DNA of 64,000 bases from assembly GCF_001975985.1 (NCBI RefSeq), contig NZ_MTQF01000007.1, forward strand, positions 248,001 to 312,000, read 5' to 3'. The notes under the pieces are model-generated. The model made no database searches and was not told the origin of the DNA. It saw only the letters and a list, made by a program, of their open reading frames with translations. Origin of the DNA: [Flexibacter] sp. ATCC 35103 (lineage in GTDB: Bacteria; Bacteroidota; Bacteroidia; Flavobacteriales; Flavobacteriaceae). A program made the translations under genes and the position numbers. Of this stretch, positions 50,361-58,643 are shown one piece after another. Each line of letters starts with the position of its first letter. Within the stretch, counting starts at the first letter, position 1.

Positions 50361-50744
50361 TTATATTTTTGGCGGAAGCCAAATAGAAGTAAAACCATCA
50401 GAAATACTGGCGGTTTTGTGATGTAAAGTTGTTTTTTCAGTAGAGAAATTGAAAAGATTATTATCAAATTCAAATTCATTTGTTGTAATCAAAATAAAAG
50501 CTGAACCAGAAGTTGTACAACCGGAATGATCACATTTTCCGCTGCAGCCATGTTGATCTTTTTTAGAACCATGATTATCTTTGCAACAATCTTTTTCGCA
50601 AGAACCGTCTGTTTCTTTTTTGGAAATTGTCTTTTTCTCGCAAGAAGTTTTTTCAGAAGCATTTCCACAAGCATAACCAGAATTGGACATCAAAAGGAAG
50701 CCAAGAGTTATGAAAAGAAATAATATGTGGAGCTTTTTTGCCAA
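50361..50744 (-). CDS. Cysteine-rich exported protein, probable copper binder
   Basis: A 127-residue protein with a signal peptide (MAKKLHILFLFITLGFLLMSNSGYA). The mature N-terminal part packs eight Cys with His and Lys into about 50 residues: SCEKDCCKDNHGSK, then QHGCSGKCDHSGC. The C-terminal half is ordinary and ends WLPPKI, perhaps an anchor or beta-rich domain. I recognise no named family. Position upstream of DUF3347 and the Cu pump suggests metal binding in the periplasm. It probably starts the leftward copper transcript. Confidence 0.72.
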   Translation of the reverse strand: MAKKLHILFLFITLGFLLMSNSGYACGNASEKTSCEKKTISKKETDGSCEKDCCKDNHGSKKDQHGCSGKCDHSGCTTSGSAFILITTNEFEFDNNLFNFSTEKTTLHHKTASISDGFTSIWLPPKI

Positions 50745-50814
50745 TGAAATTATTTTAGAAGTACAAATTTAGATATTTTTTTTAAGCGTTGCTATTTATT
50801 TAAGATTTCCAATT

Positions 50815-51648
50815 TTAAGTTTTCTTAAAATCTGTTGGCTTCATATTTTTTCGCTTTTTAAAATAGTTTGATAAATGACTTTCATCGGTGAAACCAAATT
50901 CATAGGCAATTTGTTTAATTGGTAATTGATTATTGTGAATTCGCTTTTCGATCAAAGTTGTTCTTAAATTATGAATATAATCGCGATAACTAATCGAGAA
51001 AGTTCTTTTGAAATAAGCGCTAAAATAAGTTTCTGCAATATTAAAATGATTCGCAATTACTTTAATCTGAACTAATTTTGGATTGTAAATGTTCTGATGA
51101 ATATAAGAAGTGATTTGTTCGTTGTCGATAGAATTGCCTTTAACAACAAGATTTTGACCGCGCATGGTTTCTTTGATTAATCCAAAAATCGAAAGAATCT
51201 GATAAAACACAATTGGTGAAGTCGAAACATCAGTTTTACAATTATAGGCGGCGATATTTTCGATCGTATTCTTTAATATTGTTTTGCAGGGATCGTCGAG
51301 TTTAAGAACTGTTTCTTTTAGTGTTTTATCACGCATGAAACTTTCCGGAGTATGAATTAAGAATTCGTCGCAAGTAAGATTCTGTTTCGAATTAAAATAA
51401 TTGTCCGTAAACTTAATATAAAAGAAGCGAGTACTTTTTTTAATATCAAAATAATGCTCGTCTTCGGGCGAAATCACAAACAGATCTCCCGTTTTATATG
51501 GTAATAAGTTGTTATTCAGATGGTGAACTCCACTTCCTTTTTTGATATAAATAATTTCATAATAAGTATGCGTGTGCGGCGGAAGATGAAATTTCTCATC
51601 TTCGAACTCATCAATAACAAGAGTTTTGAATTGATTTAAAATAGGCAT
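50815..51648 (-). CDS. AraC-family regulator with cupin N-terminal domain
   Basis: A 277-residue regulator. The N-terminal cupin reads LPPHTHTYYEIIYIKKGSGVHH (21-42) and YKTGDLFVISPEDEHYF, a ligand-binding barrel. The C-terminal two-HTH domain (about 180-277) includes IKVIANHFNIAETYFSAYFKR and IKQIAYEFGFTDESHLSNYFKK. It is divergent from the MFS exporter, with 102 nt between start codons, so it is the likely regulator of that exporter. The inducer is unknown. Confidence 0.9.
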   Translation of the reverse strand: MPILNQFKTLVIDEFEDEKFHLPPHTHTYYEIIYIKKGSGVHHLNNNLLPYKTGDLFVISPEDEHYFDIKKSTRFFYIKFTDNYFNSKQNLTCDEFLIHTPESFMRDKTLKETVLKLDDPCKTILKNTIENIAAYNCKTDVSTSPIVFYQILSIFGLIKETMRGQNLVVKGNSIDNEQITSYIHQNIYNPKLVQIKVIANHFNIAETYFSAYFKRTFSISYRDYIHNLRTTLIEKRIHNNQLPIKQIAYEFGFTDESHLSNYFKKRKNMKPTDFKKT

Positions 51649-51706
51649 AACTTAAATTTACAAGTTTATATCGCAAATGTACAACTTTTTTTGTGTTTAA
51701 CATCGT

Positions 51707-51714
51707 TAACTTTG
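51707..51714 (+). promoter_or_regulatory. -7 box of the MFS exporter gene
   Basis: TAACTTTG matches TAnnTTTG, 36 nt before the ATG at 51751. No well-placed TTTG -33 element is seen, which would fit an activator-dependent promoter. Confidence 0.5.
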
Positions 51715-51750
51715 CGTCATAGAAATTCTATTCCTTTCTTGTAAAAACAA

Positions 51751-52917
51751 ATGAAAAAAAGTCTTATTGCACTCTCATTAGGAGGATTAACAATTGGTAT
51801 TACCGAATTTGTTATGATGGGCTTGTTACCGGATATTGCCTCAGATATGAAAGTTTCGATTCCGGTTGCCGGATATTTAATTTCTGCTTATGCCCTTGGT
51901 GTTGTTATTGGGGCACCTTTATTAGTAATCTTAGGAAGAAATTTAGCTCCAAAGAAAATGCTTTTAATATTAGCTTTAATGTTAACTGTTTTTAATGCGC
52001 TTTCTATTATTGCGCCATCGTATAATTTTTTATTCGCATCCAGATTTCTTTCCGGATTACCGCACGGAGCCTTCTTTGGGGTTGGAGCTGTAGTCGCAAG
52101 CCGTTTGGCAGACAAAGGCAAAGAAGCTCAGGCAATCGCCATTATGTTTTCAGGTTTAACGCTGGCTAATTTAATTGGTGTTCCAATTGGAACTTATATT
52201 GGACATAATTTTATATGGCGTTATACTTTTGTGTTAATTGCGGTTGTTGGATTGCTTACCTTTTTGTTTATTTCTTTATGGATGCCAAATCTGGAGAAAA
52301 GCGGAAATGTGAATATGAAAACACAATTGCAATTTTTTAAGAAAACTGAAGCCTGGTTAATCATCGGAATTACTGCAGTTGGCTTTGGAGGATTGTTTGC
52401 CTGGATTAGCTATATCGCACCTTTATTAATAAATGTCTCTAAATTTTCTGCAGAAGATGTTTCATATATATTGATCCTTGCAGGATTAGGAATGGTCGTT
52501 GGAAACTTCCTAGGAGGGAAACTTGCAGACAAATATTCGCCTGCACCAACAGTATTGGCATTATTATTTGTGATGTCTGTTGATTTAATTTTAGTTTATT
52601 TATTCTCTTCTAATCAATATATTTCTTTATTCCTGACTTTTTTAACGGGAGCTATTTCTTTTTCAGTTATTGCCCCAATTCAAATGTTAATGATCAGAAC
52701 TGCTAAAGATGCGGAGATGATTGCCTCGGCAGCGCTTCAGGGAAGTTTTAATATCGGGAATGCCTTAGGTGCATTTTTAGGAGGTTTGCCTCTCGTAGCA
52801 GGATTTAGCTATGCTTCGCCAAATCTTATAGGTGTTGTAATGGCGATGATTGGTATGATTATTACTTTTATTTTAATGCAAAAACATAAAAGCAATTTAC
52901 AATTGCAGCGTGCATAA
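51751..52917 (+). CDS. MFS transporter, AraJ/YdhP-like exporter
   Basis: A 388-residue major facilitator protein with 12 predicted helices. Landmarks are LGGLTIGITEFVMMGLLPDIA (10-30), the loop 2-3 motif region LGRNLAPKK, and SGLPHGAFFGVGAVVASRLA (about 98-117), which is typical of the AraJ/DHA1 exporter branch. Substrate is unknown; sugars and drugs have both been linked to this branch. It is divergent from the cupin-AraC gene and ends at a strong terminator. Confidence 0.9.
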   Translation: MKKSLIALSLGGLTIGITEFVMMGLLPDIASDMKVSIPVAGYLISAYALGVVIGAPLLVILGRNLAPKKMLLILALMLTVFNALSIIAPSYNFLFASRFLSGLPHGAFFGVGAVVASRLADKGKEAQAIAIMFSGLTLANLIGVPIGTYIGHNFIWRYTFVLIAVVGLLTFLFISLWMPNLEKSGNVNMKTQLQFFKKTEAWLIIGITAVGFGGLFAWISYIAPLLINVSKFSAEDVSYILILAGLGMVVGNFLGGKLADKYSPAPTVLALLFVMSVDLILVYLFSSNQYISLFLTFLTGAISFSVIAPIQMLMIRTAKDAEMIASAALQGSFNIGNALGAFLGGLPLVAGFSYASPNLIGVVMAMIGMIITFILMQKHKSNLQLQRA

Positions 52918-52946
52918 ACCATAGAAATAGTTTAAAAATACAGTTG

Positions 52947-52978
52947 ACCCTTAAACAAGTTTGTTTAAGGGTTTTTTT
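52947..52978 (+). terminator. Rho-independent terminator of the MFS gene
   Basis: Arms ACCCTTAAACAA (52947-52958) and TTGTTTAAGGGT (52961-52972) pair perfectly around GT and are followed by seven T. Confidence 0.92.
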
Positions 52979-53185
52979 ATGTCTAAAATTTATCTTCTTC
53001 TCTATTTAAGGTTTATGACTACATCATGTTTTTTTATTAGTAGGAATATTATTGTGTTTCCATATTAAATTGAGCTTCTCAAGCGGTACATTATCAAAAT
53101 AAGAAAATTAAAAAGCATTTAAACTTCTTTTTTAACATTGTATAAATGTAGAAAAAACACTTAATAATATTGTAATTAGTTTTAG

Positions 53186-53199
53186 TGTAATCGATTGTT
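53186..53199. promoter_or_regulatory. Distal LacI-type operator half/variant
   Basis: TGTAATCGATTGTT shares 11 bases with the perfect palindrome at 53371. The AATCGATT core fits the AAnCGnTT centre of LacI-family operators. The spacing of 185 bp could allow DNA looping. Confidence 0.55.
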
Positions 53200-53366
53200 T
53201 TTTTTAGAAAAACGCAATGAATCTTTCAATTATAAAAATATATTTCATATTTATATTGAAGTTAAATTACATATGTCATATAAAAAAGCACTTTTATTTT
53301 TGATATTTTATTTTTTTTAGGAAATTTTTATGAATTTAAATTTTTTATATCAAAAAAATATTTATG

Positions 53367-53396
53367 TTTGTGTAATCGATTACAACTTTTTATTTG
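53367..53396 (+). promoter_or_regulatory. susC promoter with TTTG and TTTATTTG elements
   Basis: TTTG (53367-53370) and TTTATTTG (53389-53396, one mismatch to TAnnTTTG) are 18 bp apart. The 14-bp operator 53371-53384 fits entirely in the spacer, so a bound repressor would block polymerase. Confidence 0.55.
53371..53384. promoter_or_regulatory. Perfect LacI-family-type operator TGTAATCGATTACA
   Basis: A perfect 14-bp palindrome with the AAnCGnTT core of LacI-family sites. It abuts the -33 element. No LacI gene is in the window, so the regulator would be encoded elsewhere. Confidence 0.72.
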
Positions 53397-53563
53397 TGCA
53401 AGAAAAAGAACCTTTCTGAGGTACTATTTAAAATTCTTAATACCACGCCAATTTTTTTAAAGAAGTAAATCTTTAAAAATAAATAAAAAGTATAAAGAGT
53501 AAATTAAATAACCACAAAAAACCACTTAAAACAAAAACTAATTAATAACTTAAACAATCAACC

Positions 53564-56500
53564 ATGAATTTTAAAGATTTATTTAACAAAGGAGCAAATG
53601 GTTACTTTGCAGTTGTTTTCTTATTGTTTTTACTGACGAGTACTCAAGTGAGTGCTCAGACAGTAACGCTTGAAGGAACAGTTAAAGATGCTGCAGGACT
53701 AACTCTACCGGGCGTTAATATATTAGAAAAAGGAACAAAAAATGGTACCTCGACTGATTTTGACGGGCGCTATAAATTAAAACTTTCAAATCCAAAAGCT
53801 GTTGTAACGTATTCTTTTATAGGATTTAAAACGAAAGAAGTAGCAGCTGCAGGAAAAACCAAAATTGATGTTGCCTTATCTGAAGATTCAAATGCATTAA
53901 ATGAAGTTGTTGTTGTAGGATATGGAACGGTAAAAAAATCTGATTTAACCGGAGCTGTTTCCTCAATTTCAGGAAATGATTTGAAGAAAGTTCCTGTTTC
54001 TAACATTGCAGAAGCACTTACAGGAAGAATAGCCGGAGTTCAGGTTACTTCGACTGAAGGATCTCCGGATGCGGATATTAAGATCAGAGTGCGTGGCGGT
54101 GGTTCATTAACTCAAGATGCTTCGCCTTTGATTATAGTAGATGGGTTTCCTGTAAATAGTATGAGTGATATCGCTGCGTCGAATGTTGAGTCGATGACAG
54201 TATTAAAAGATGCTTCTTCTACTGCTATATATGGATCAAGAGGAGCAAATGGAGTTATCATTATTACAACTAAAACTGGTAAAGACGGAAAAATGGCTAT
54301 TAGCTATAATATGTTTTATGGTATGAAAACAATGGCTAATGATATCGACGTTCTTCCTGTTGATGATTTTATAAAATGGCAATATGAATATGCTTTGCTT
54401 AGCCAAACCGATAAAACTATTTTAAGTAATCCAAGTTCATACACTAAATATTTTGGGAACTGGCAAGATCGCGATTTATATAACGGAGTAAAAGGTACTG
54501 ACTGGCAAAAACAAATCTATGGACGCCGTGGCGAAGTAAGCAGCCGTGATTTAGGAATTCGTGGAGGAAATGATAAGCTTAGTTATAATTTTAATTATGC
54601 ACATTATGATGAGAAAGCAATTATGGTTGGCTCAGATTATAAAAGAAATAACTTATCATTAGCATTAAAAAATAAGGCAAGTGATAAAATTGATCTTGGT
54701 TTTACAGTGCGTTATTCTGATACAAAAATAAATGGAAGTGGTGCTAATGAGCAAAACGAAGTTTCATCACTTGATAGTCGTTTGCGTCATAGTGTGGGTT
54801 ACTCTCCGGTTCCAATGCCAGGATTGACTACTGATAATGATGACCAAACTGTTAACAGCTATTTAGTGAATCCTTTTTTAGCTATATCTGACAATGATCG
54901 TCAACAATCCAGAAAAAATTACAACTTATTAGGAAGCTTTGGATGGAAGCTTGCTCAAAATTTAAAATTCCAAAGTGATTTAGGTTTAGATAATTCTAAT
55001 TATTCTGATTATCGTTTCTATGGTTCATCTACTTACTTTTCAAGTACTGCCAAGATTGGAGCAGGAATGCCGGGTATGGTTATGAGTGATCGTAAAGATG
55101 TACGTTTTAGAAATGCGAATACATTGAATTATGATTTTAAAAATATTTTAGGAGCAAACCATCATTTAACGGCACTTTTAGGAGAAGAGATGATTACTAC
55201 AACTTCTAATACTACAACAACTACAATCTTAAAATATCCGGAGTTTTTTAATCTGGATCAGGCAAAAAAACTGACAACTCAGGGGACTCCGTTTTCAGTG
55301 GATAATTTTTATAGCCCGGATGATAAATTATTGTCATTTTTTGGACGTTTAAATTATGATTATAAAGATCGTTATTTATTAACTGCTTCTTTTCGTGCAG
55401 ATGGTTCAAGCAGGTTCTTAGGAGACAATCGTTGGGGATATTTTCCGGCAGCAGCAGCAGCATGGAAAATTTCTGAAGAGAGTTTTTTAAAAAATACTTC
55501 GTGGTTAAATCTTCTTAAATTAAGATTAAGCTACGGTGAAGCCGGTAATAATAATATTCCGGTAGGTCAGACAGTTCAGAGTTATCTTTCTAACACAAAT
55601 GCCTACATAAATGGTTTTGATAGCTATTGGTCTCCATCCAGCGTATTGGCAAACCCGGAATTAAAATGGGAAACTACCGTTACACAAAACGTTGGTCTTG
55701 ATTTTGGGTTTTTTAAAAACCGCTTAAACGGAACTTTTGATGCTTATAAAAATGTTACTCACGATTTATTAATAGAATTTCCGGTAGGAGGTACAGGATA
55801 CAAAACTCAATATAGAAATATGGGTGAAACACAAAATACCGGTTTTGAAGCAACTGTGAATTTTGTAGCAATTGAAAAGAAAAATTTCGGTTTAAATTTT
55901 TCTGTAAATATTGGTATTAACAAAAATAAAATTAACTCTCTGGGAGTAATGGATAATTTTGGAGTAAATACAAACTGGGCATCGACAGATATTGGTAACG
56001 ATTATGCTGTAAATGCAGGATCACCAATGGGCTTAATGTATGGTTATAAAAGTGATGGACGATACGAAGTTTCCGATTTTGATTTTGTTGGAGGAAAATA
56101 TATTTTGAAATCAGGCGTAGTTGATGCTACCAGCGTTATTGGTAGTGCTGTACAGCCCGGTATGATGAAATTAAAAAATGCAGATGGTTCTGCTGATAAT
56201 AAAGTTACGGCATCAGATCAGACAATTATTGGTAATGCAAATCCTAAAAGTACAGGAGGGTTAGTTATTAATGCTAATGCTTATGGTTTTGATCTTACTG
56301 CTGCTTTCAACTGGACAATAGGAAATGATATTTATAATGCTAATAAAGCCGAGTTTTCAACGTCTAACAGAAATGGACAATACAAAAATTTGAGCACAGA
56401 AATGGCAGATGGTAAAAGATGGACAAATTTAGATCCTGCTACAGGACAATTGGTAACTGATCCTGCTCAATTAGAATCTCTAAATGCAAACACAACAATG

Positions 56501-56797
56501 TGGTCGCCTTACATGCAGAAATTTATGTTTACAGACTGGGCAGTAGAAGACGGTTCTTTCTTTAGACTGAATACTTTAACTTTAGGATACAGCACACCAG
56601 AATCGTTTACTTCCAAGTTGGGAGTGAGTAAGTTAAGATTCTATTTGACTGCTACTAATGTTTTTATAATTACAAATTATTCTGGTCCGGATCCTGAGGT
56701 GTCAACAAAAAGAAAAACACCATTAACGCCTGGAGTTGATTATTCAGCGTATCCACGCAGCAGACAATTGGTTTTTGGTTTAAACCTTAATTTCTAA
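53564..56797 (+). CDS. susC: SusC/RagA-type TonB-dependent outer-membrane receptor
   Basis: A 1077-residue outer-membrane transporter for a complex nutrient, probably a glycan. A signal peptide ends near STQVSAQ (26-32). A carboxypeptidase-regulatory-like domain follows (about 34-108, LEGTVKDAAGLTLPGVNI). The TonB box region is NEVVVVGYG (113-121), and the plug domain lies at about 125-235 with RGGGSLTQDASPLIIVDGFP. The beta-barrel ends in the terminal strand LVFGLNLNF. It forms a lidded complex with the SusD lipoprotein encoded 16 nt downstream. The upstream LacI-type operators point to sugar-derived induction. Confidence 0.96.
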   Translation: MNFKDLFNKGANGYFAVVFLLFLLTSTQVSAQTVTLEGTVKDAAGLTLPGVNILEKGTKNGTSTDFDGRYKLKLSNPKAVVTYSFIGFKTKEVAAAGKTKIDVALSEDSNALNEVVVVGYGTVKKSDLTGAVSSISGNDLKKVPVSNIAEALTGRIAGVQVTSTEGSPDADIKIRVRGGGSLTQDASPLIIVDGFPVNSMSDIAASNVESMTVLKDASSTAIYGSRGANGVIIITTKTGKDGKMAISYNMFYGMKTMANDIDVLPVDDFIKWQYEYALLSQTDKTILSNPSSYTKYFGNWQDRDLYNGVKGTDWQKQIYGRRGEVSSRDLGIRGGNDKLSYNFNYAHYDEKAIMVGSDYKRNNLSLALKNKASDKIDLGFTVRYSDTKINGSGANEQNEVSSLDSRLRHSVGYSPVPMPGLTTDNDDQTVNSYLVNPFLAISDNDRQQSRKNYNLLGSFGWKLAQNLKFQSDLGLDNSNYSDYRFYGSSTYFSSTAKIGAGMPGMVMSDRKDVRFRNANTLNYDFKNILGANHHLTALLGEEMITTTSNTTTTTILKYPEFFNLDQAKKLTTQGTPFSVDNFYSPDDKLLSFFGRLNYDYKDRYLLTASFRADGSSRFLGDNRWGYFPAAAAAWKISEESFLKNTSWLNLLKLRLSYGEAGNNNIPVGQTVQSYLSNTNAYINGFDSYWSPSSVLANPELKWETTVTQNVGLDFGFFKNRLNGTFDAYKNVTHDLLIEFPVGGTGYKTQYRNMGETQNTGFEATVNFVAIEKKNFGLNFSVNIGINKNKINSLGVMDNFGVNTNWASTDIGNDYAVNAGSPMGLMYGYKSDGRYEVSDFDFVGGKYILKSGVVDATSVIGSAVQPGMMKLKNADGSADNKVTASDQTIIGNANPKSTGGLVINANAYGFDLTAAFNWTIGNDIYNANKAEFSTSNRNGQYKNLSTEMADGKRWTNLDPATGQLVTDPAQLESLNANTTMWSPYMQKFMFTDWAVEDGSFFRLNTLTLGYSTPESFTSKLGVSKLRFYLTATNVFIITNYSGPDPEVSTKRKTPLTPGVDYSAYPRSRQLVFGLNLNF

Positions 56798-56813
56798 TTT
56801 AAAACTTATCAAA

Positions 56814-58610
56814 ATGAAATATAAAATAATAATAGCAGGGTTGATTATCTCAGGTTTATTGACTTCTTGTCAGGATTTTGGTGAAGAATTCTTTGATACT
56901 CCTGCACAATCAACATTAGGTGACGAGATTATCTTTTCTAATGCTGAATTAGCACAAGGTGCTGTTGATGGAATAAAAGTGTCATTTGGAGAAGAGCAAT
57001 CTTACAGAGGAAGACTTTTGGCTTATCAGGGATTAAATACAGATACAGAATGGCTTTTAGCATCTTCGAGCGATAATGCAAAATCTGATTTGGTAGTTTA
57101 TGACTCAAAGGCAGATAATACAGAGATGAATTCGCCAAAAAATGCATGGGCAATGATGTATGAAGGAATTGAGCGTGCGAATTTGTGTGTTAGAGGTTTA
57201 CGTACTTATGGCAACGTGACATCTAATAAGCAATTGGGGCAGCTGTTAGGAGAGGCATTGACATTACGCGCCGTTTATTATGCTGATTTATTAAGAAACT
57301 GGGGAGATGTTCCGGCTCGTTTTGAGCCTGTTGTTGCTGCAACGATCTATATTCCTAAAACGAATCGTGACGAAATCTATAAACAATTGATTGCAGATTT
57401 AGGTGAAGCTTCAAATTTAGTAGCATGGCCTAATGAAACTTCTGCAACAACAAGTACAGAAAGAGTAAATAAGGCTTTTGTAAAAGCTTTAAGAGCTCGT
57501 TTAGCCATGATGGCAAGCGGATATCAACAATATCCTGATGGAGTGAGAAGAAGTACAGATCCTCAACTTTCAGTTGCTAATATGTATAAGCTGGCATTAG
57601 ATGAATGCCGTTCTGTTATTGCGAGTGGTTCTGCACATTTAGAGCCAACTTTTGAAGGATTATGGAAAAAATACAATCAGGAAAGTGTATTGGCCGGCGG
57701 AGAATCGCTTTGGGAAATTCCTTTTGCTGCTTCAAGAGGAAGAATGCTGTTTACTCTTGCTGTTAGACACGATGCTGTTGATCAGTTTCAGGCAATGGGA
57801 ACTAATAAAGGCGGTGTAAACGGACCATTACCATTCGTTTTTTATGATTACGATCAGGTTGATACCCGTAGAGATGTTACTTGTGTTCCTTATAAATGGG
57901 GAGCGGCAGTAAGTGGTAAAGCAAAACAAGAACTTACAGATTTACAAACTTGGTATTTTGGTAAATACCGTTTTGAATGGATGAATCGTTTGGTTACTGC
58001 TCCAAATGATGACGGTGTGAATAAAATTTATATGCGTTATGCCGAAGTGTTATTAATCGCTGCTGAAGCTGCCAATGAATTAGAAGGACCCGGAGCAGCT
58101 GCAATTTATTTAAAAGAAATTCGTCGCAGGGCTTTCGCTTCAGGTAACCAGGCTGTAAAAGTAGATGCTTATGTAGATGCCCTGACCAGCAAACAAGCTA
58201 TGATGAATGCTATTGTTGAAGAAAATAAATATGAATTTACGGGAGAAATGGAGCGTAAGTATTCTCTAATACGCTGGAATTTATTAAAAACTAAATTAGA
58301 CGAAGCTAAGGTTAAAATGGCCCATCTAAAAGCACGTACCGATGAATATCAGAATGTACCATCAACATTATATTATAAATATAAAGCAGATGGAATTTCA
58401 TTGGATATTTACGGCTTAAACAAAGGTGAAATTGTTTCTCCGGGTGCAGACTACACATCAAAAAGCTGGGATAAACTGGAAGATAATAAGATAACCACAC
58501 TTTATAAAGCCGGAGTAAATCCTGACAAAAGACAATTTTGGCCAATTTGGCAAACATTTATTGATGCAAGTAATGGTCAATTGGTAAATGACTGGGTTTT
58601 TGGGAACTAA
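56814..58610 (+). CDS. susD: SusD/RagB-type surface glycan-binding lipoprotein
   Basis: A 598-residue lipoprotein with lipidation Cys19 in ISGLLTSC. The SusD fold has TPR helices at about 50-240 (NAELAQGAVDGI; EGIERANLCVRGL; GEALTLRAVYYADLLRNWGDVP) and a C-terminal RagB part: MRYAEVLLIAAEAANELEG, IRRRAFASG, IVEENKYEFTGEMERKYSLIRW. It ends with the typical FWPIW region. It acts as the lid of the SusC channel and binds the glycan at the cell surface. Size is at the large end of normal. Confidence 0.95.
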   Translation: MKYKIIIAGLIISGLLTSCQDFGEEFFDTPAQSTLGDEIIFSNAELAQGAVDGIKVSFGEEQSYRGRLLAYQGLNTDTEWLLASSSDNAKSDLVVYDSKADNTEMNSPKNAWAMMYEGIERANLCVRGLRTYGNVTSNKQLGQLLGEALTLRAVYYADLLRNWGDVPARFEPVVAATIYIPKTNRDEIYKQLIADLGEASNLVAWPNETSATTSTERVNKAFVKALRARLAMMASGYQQYPDGVRRSTDPQLSVANMYKLALDECRSVIASGSAHLEPTFEGLWKKYNQESVLAGGESLWEIPFAASRGRMLFTLAVRHDAVDQFQAMGTNKGGVNGPLPFVFYDYDQVDTRRDVTCVPYKWGAAVSGKAKQELTDLQTWYFGKYRFEWMNRLVTAPNDDGVNKIYMRYAEVLLIAAEAANELEGPGAAAIYLKEIRRRAFASGNQAVKVDAYVDALTSKQAMMNAIVEENKYEFTGEMERKYSLIRWNLLKTKLDEAKVKMAHLKARTDEYQNVPSTLYYKYKADGISLDIYGLNKGEIVSPGADYTSKSWDKLEDNKITTLYKAGVNPDKRQFWPIWQTFIDASNGQLVNDWVFGN

Positions 58611-58643
58611 TAACAATAACAAATAAATTATAGTTTTATAATT

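Larger units (their letters stand above)
52979..53563. other. 585-bp regulatory region upstream of the SusC/SusD operon
   Basis: This AT-rich region has no gene. It holds two LacI-type operators (53186-53199 and 53371-53384), 185 bp apart, and the likely promoter (53367-53396). A 160-nt leader remains before susC with no recognised riboswitch or attenuator. Confidence 0.65.

Noticed and set aside
53100..53360. Small ORF or RNA leader upstream of susC
   Set aside because: The sequence is AT-rich with frequent stops in all frames and no stable hairpin.
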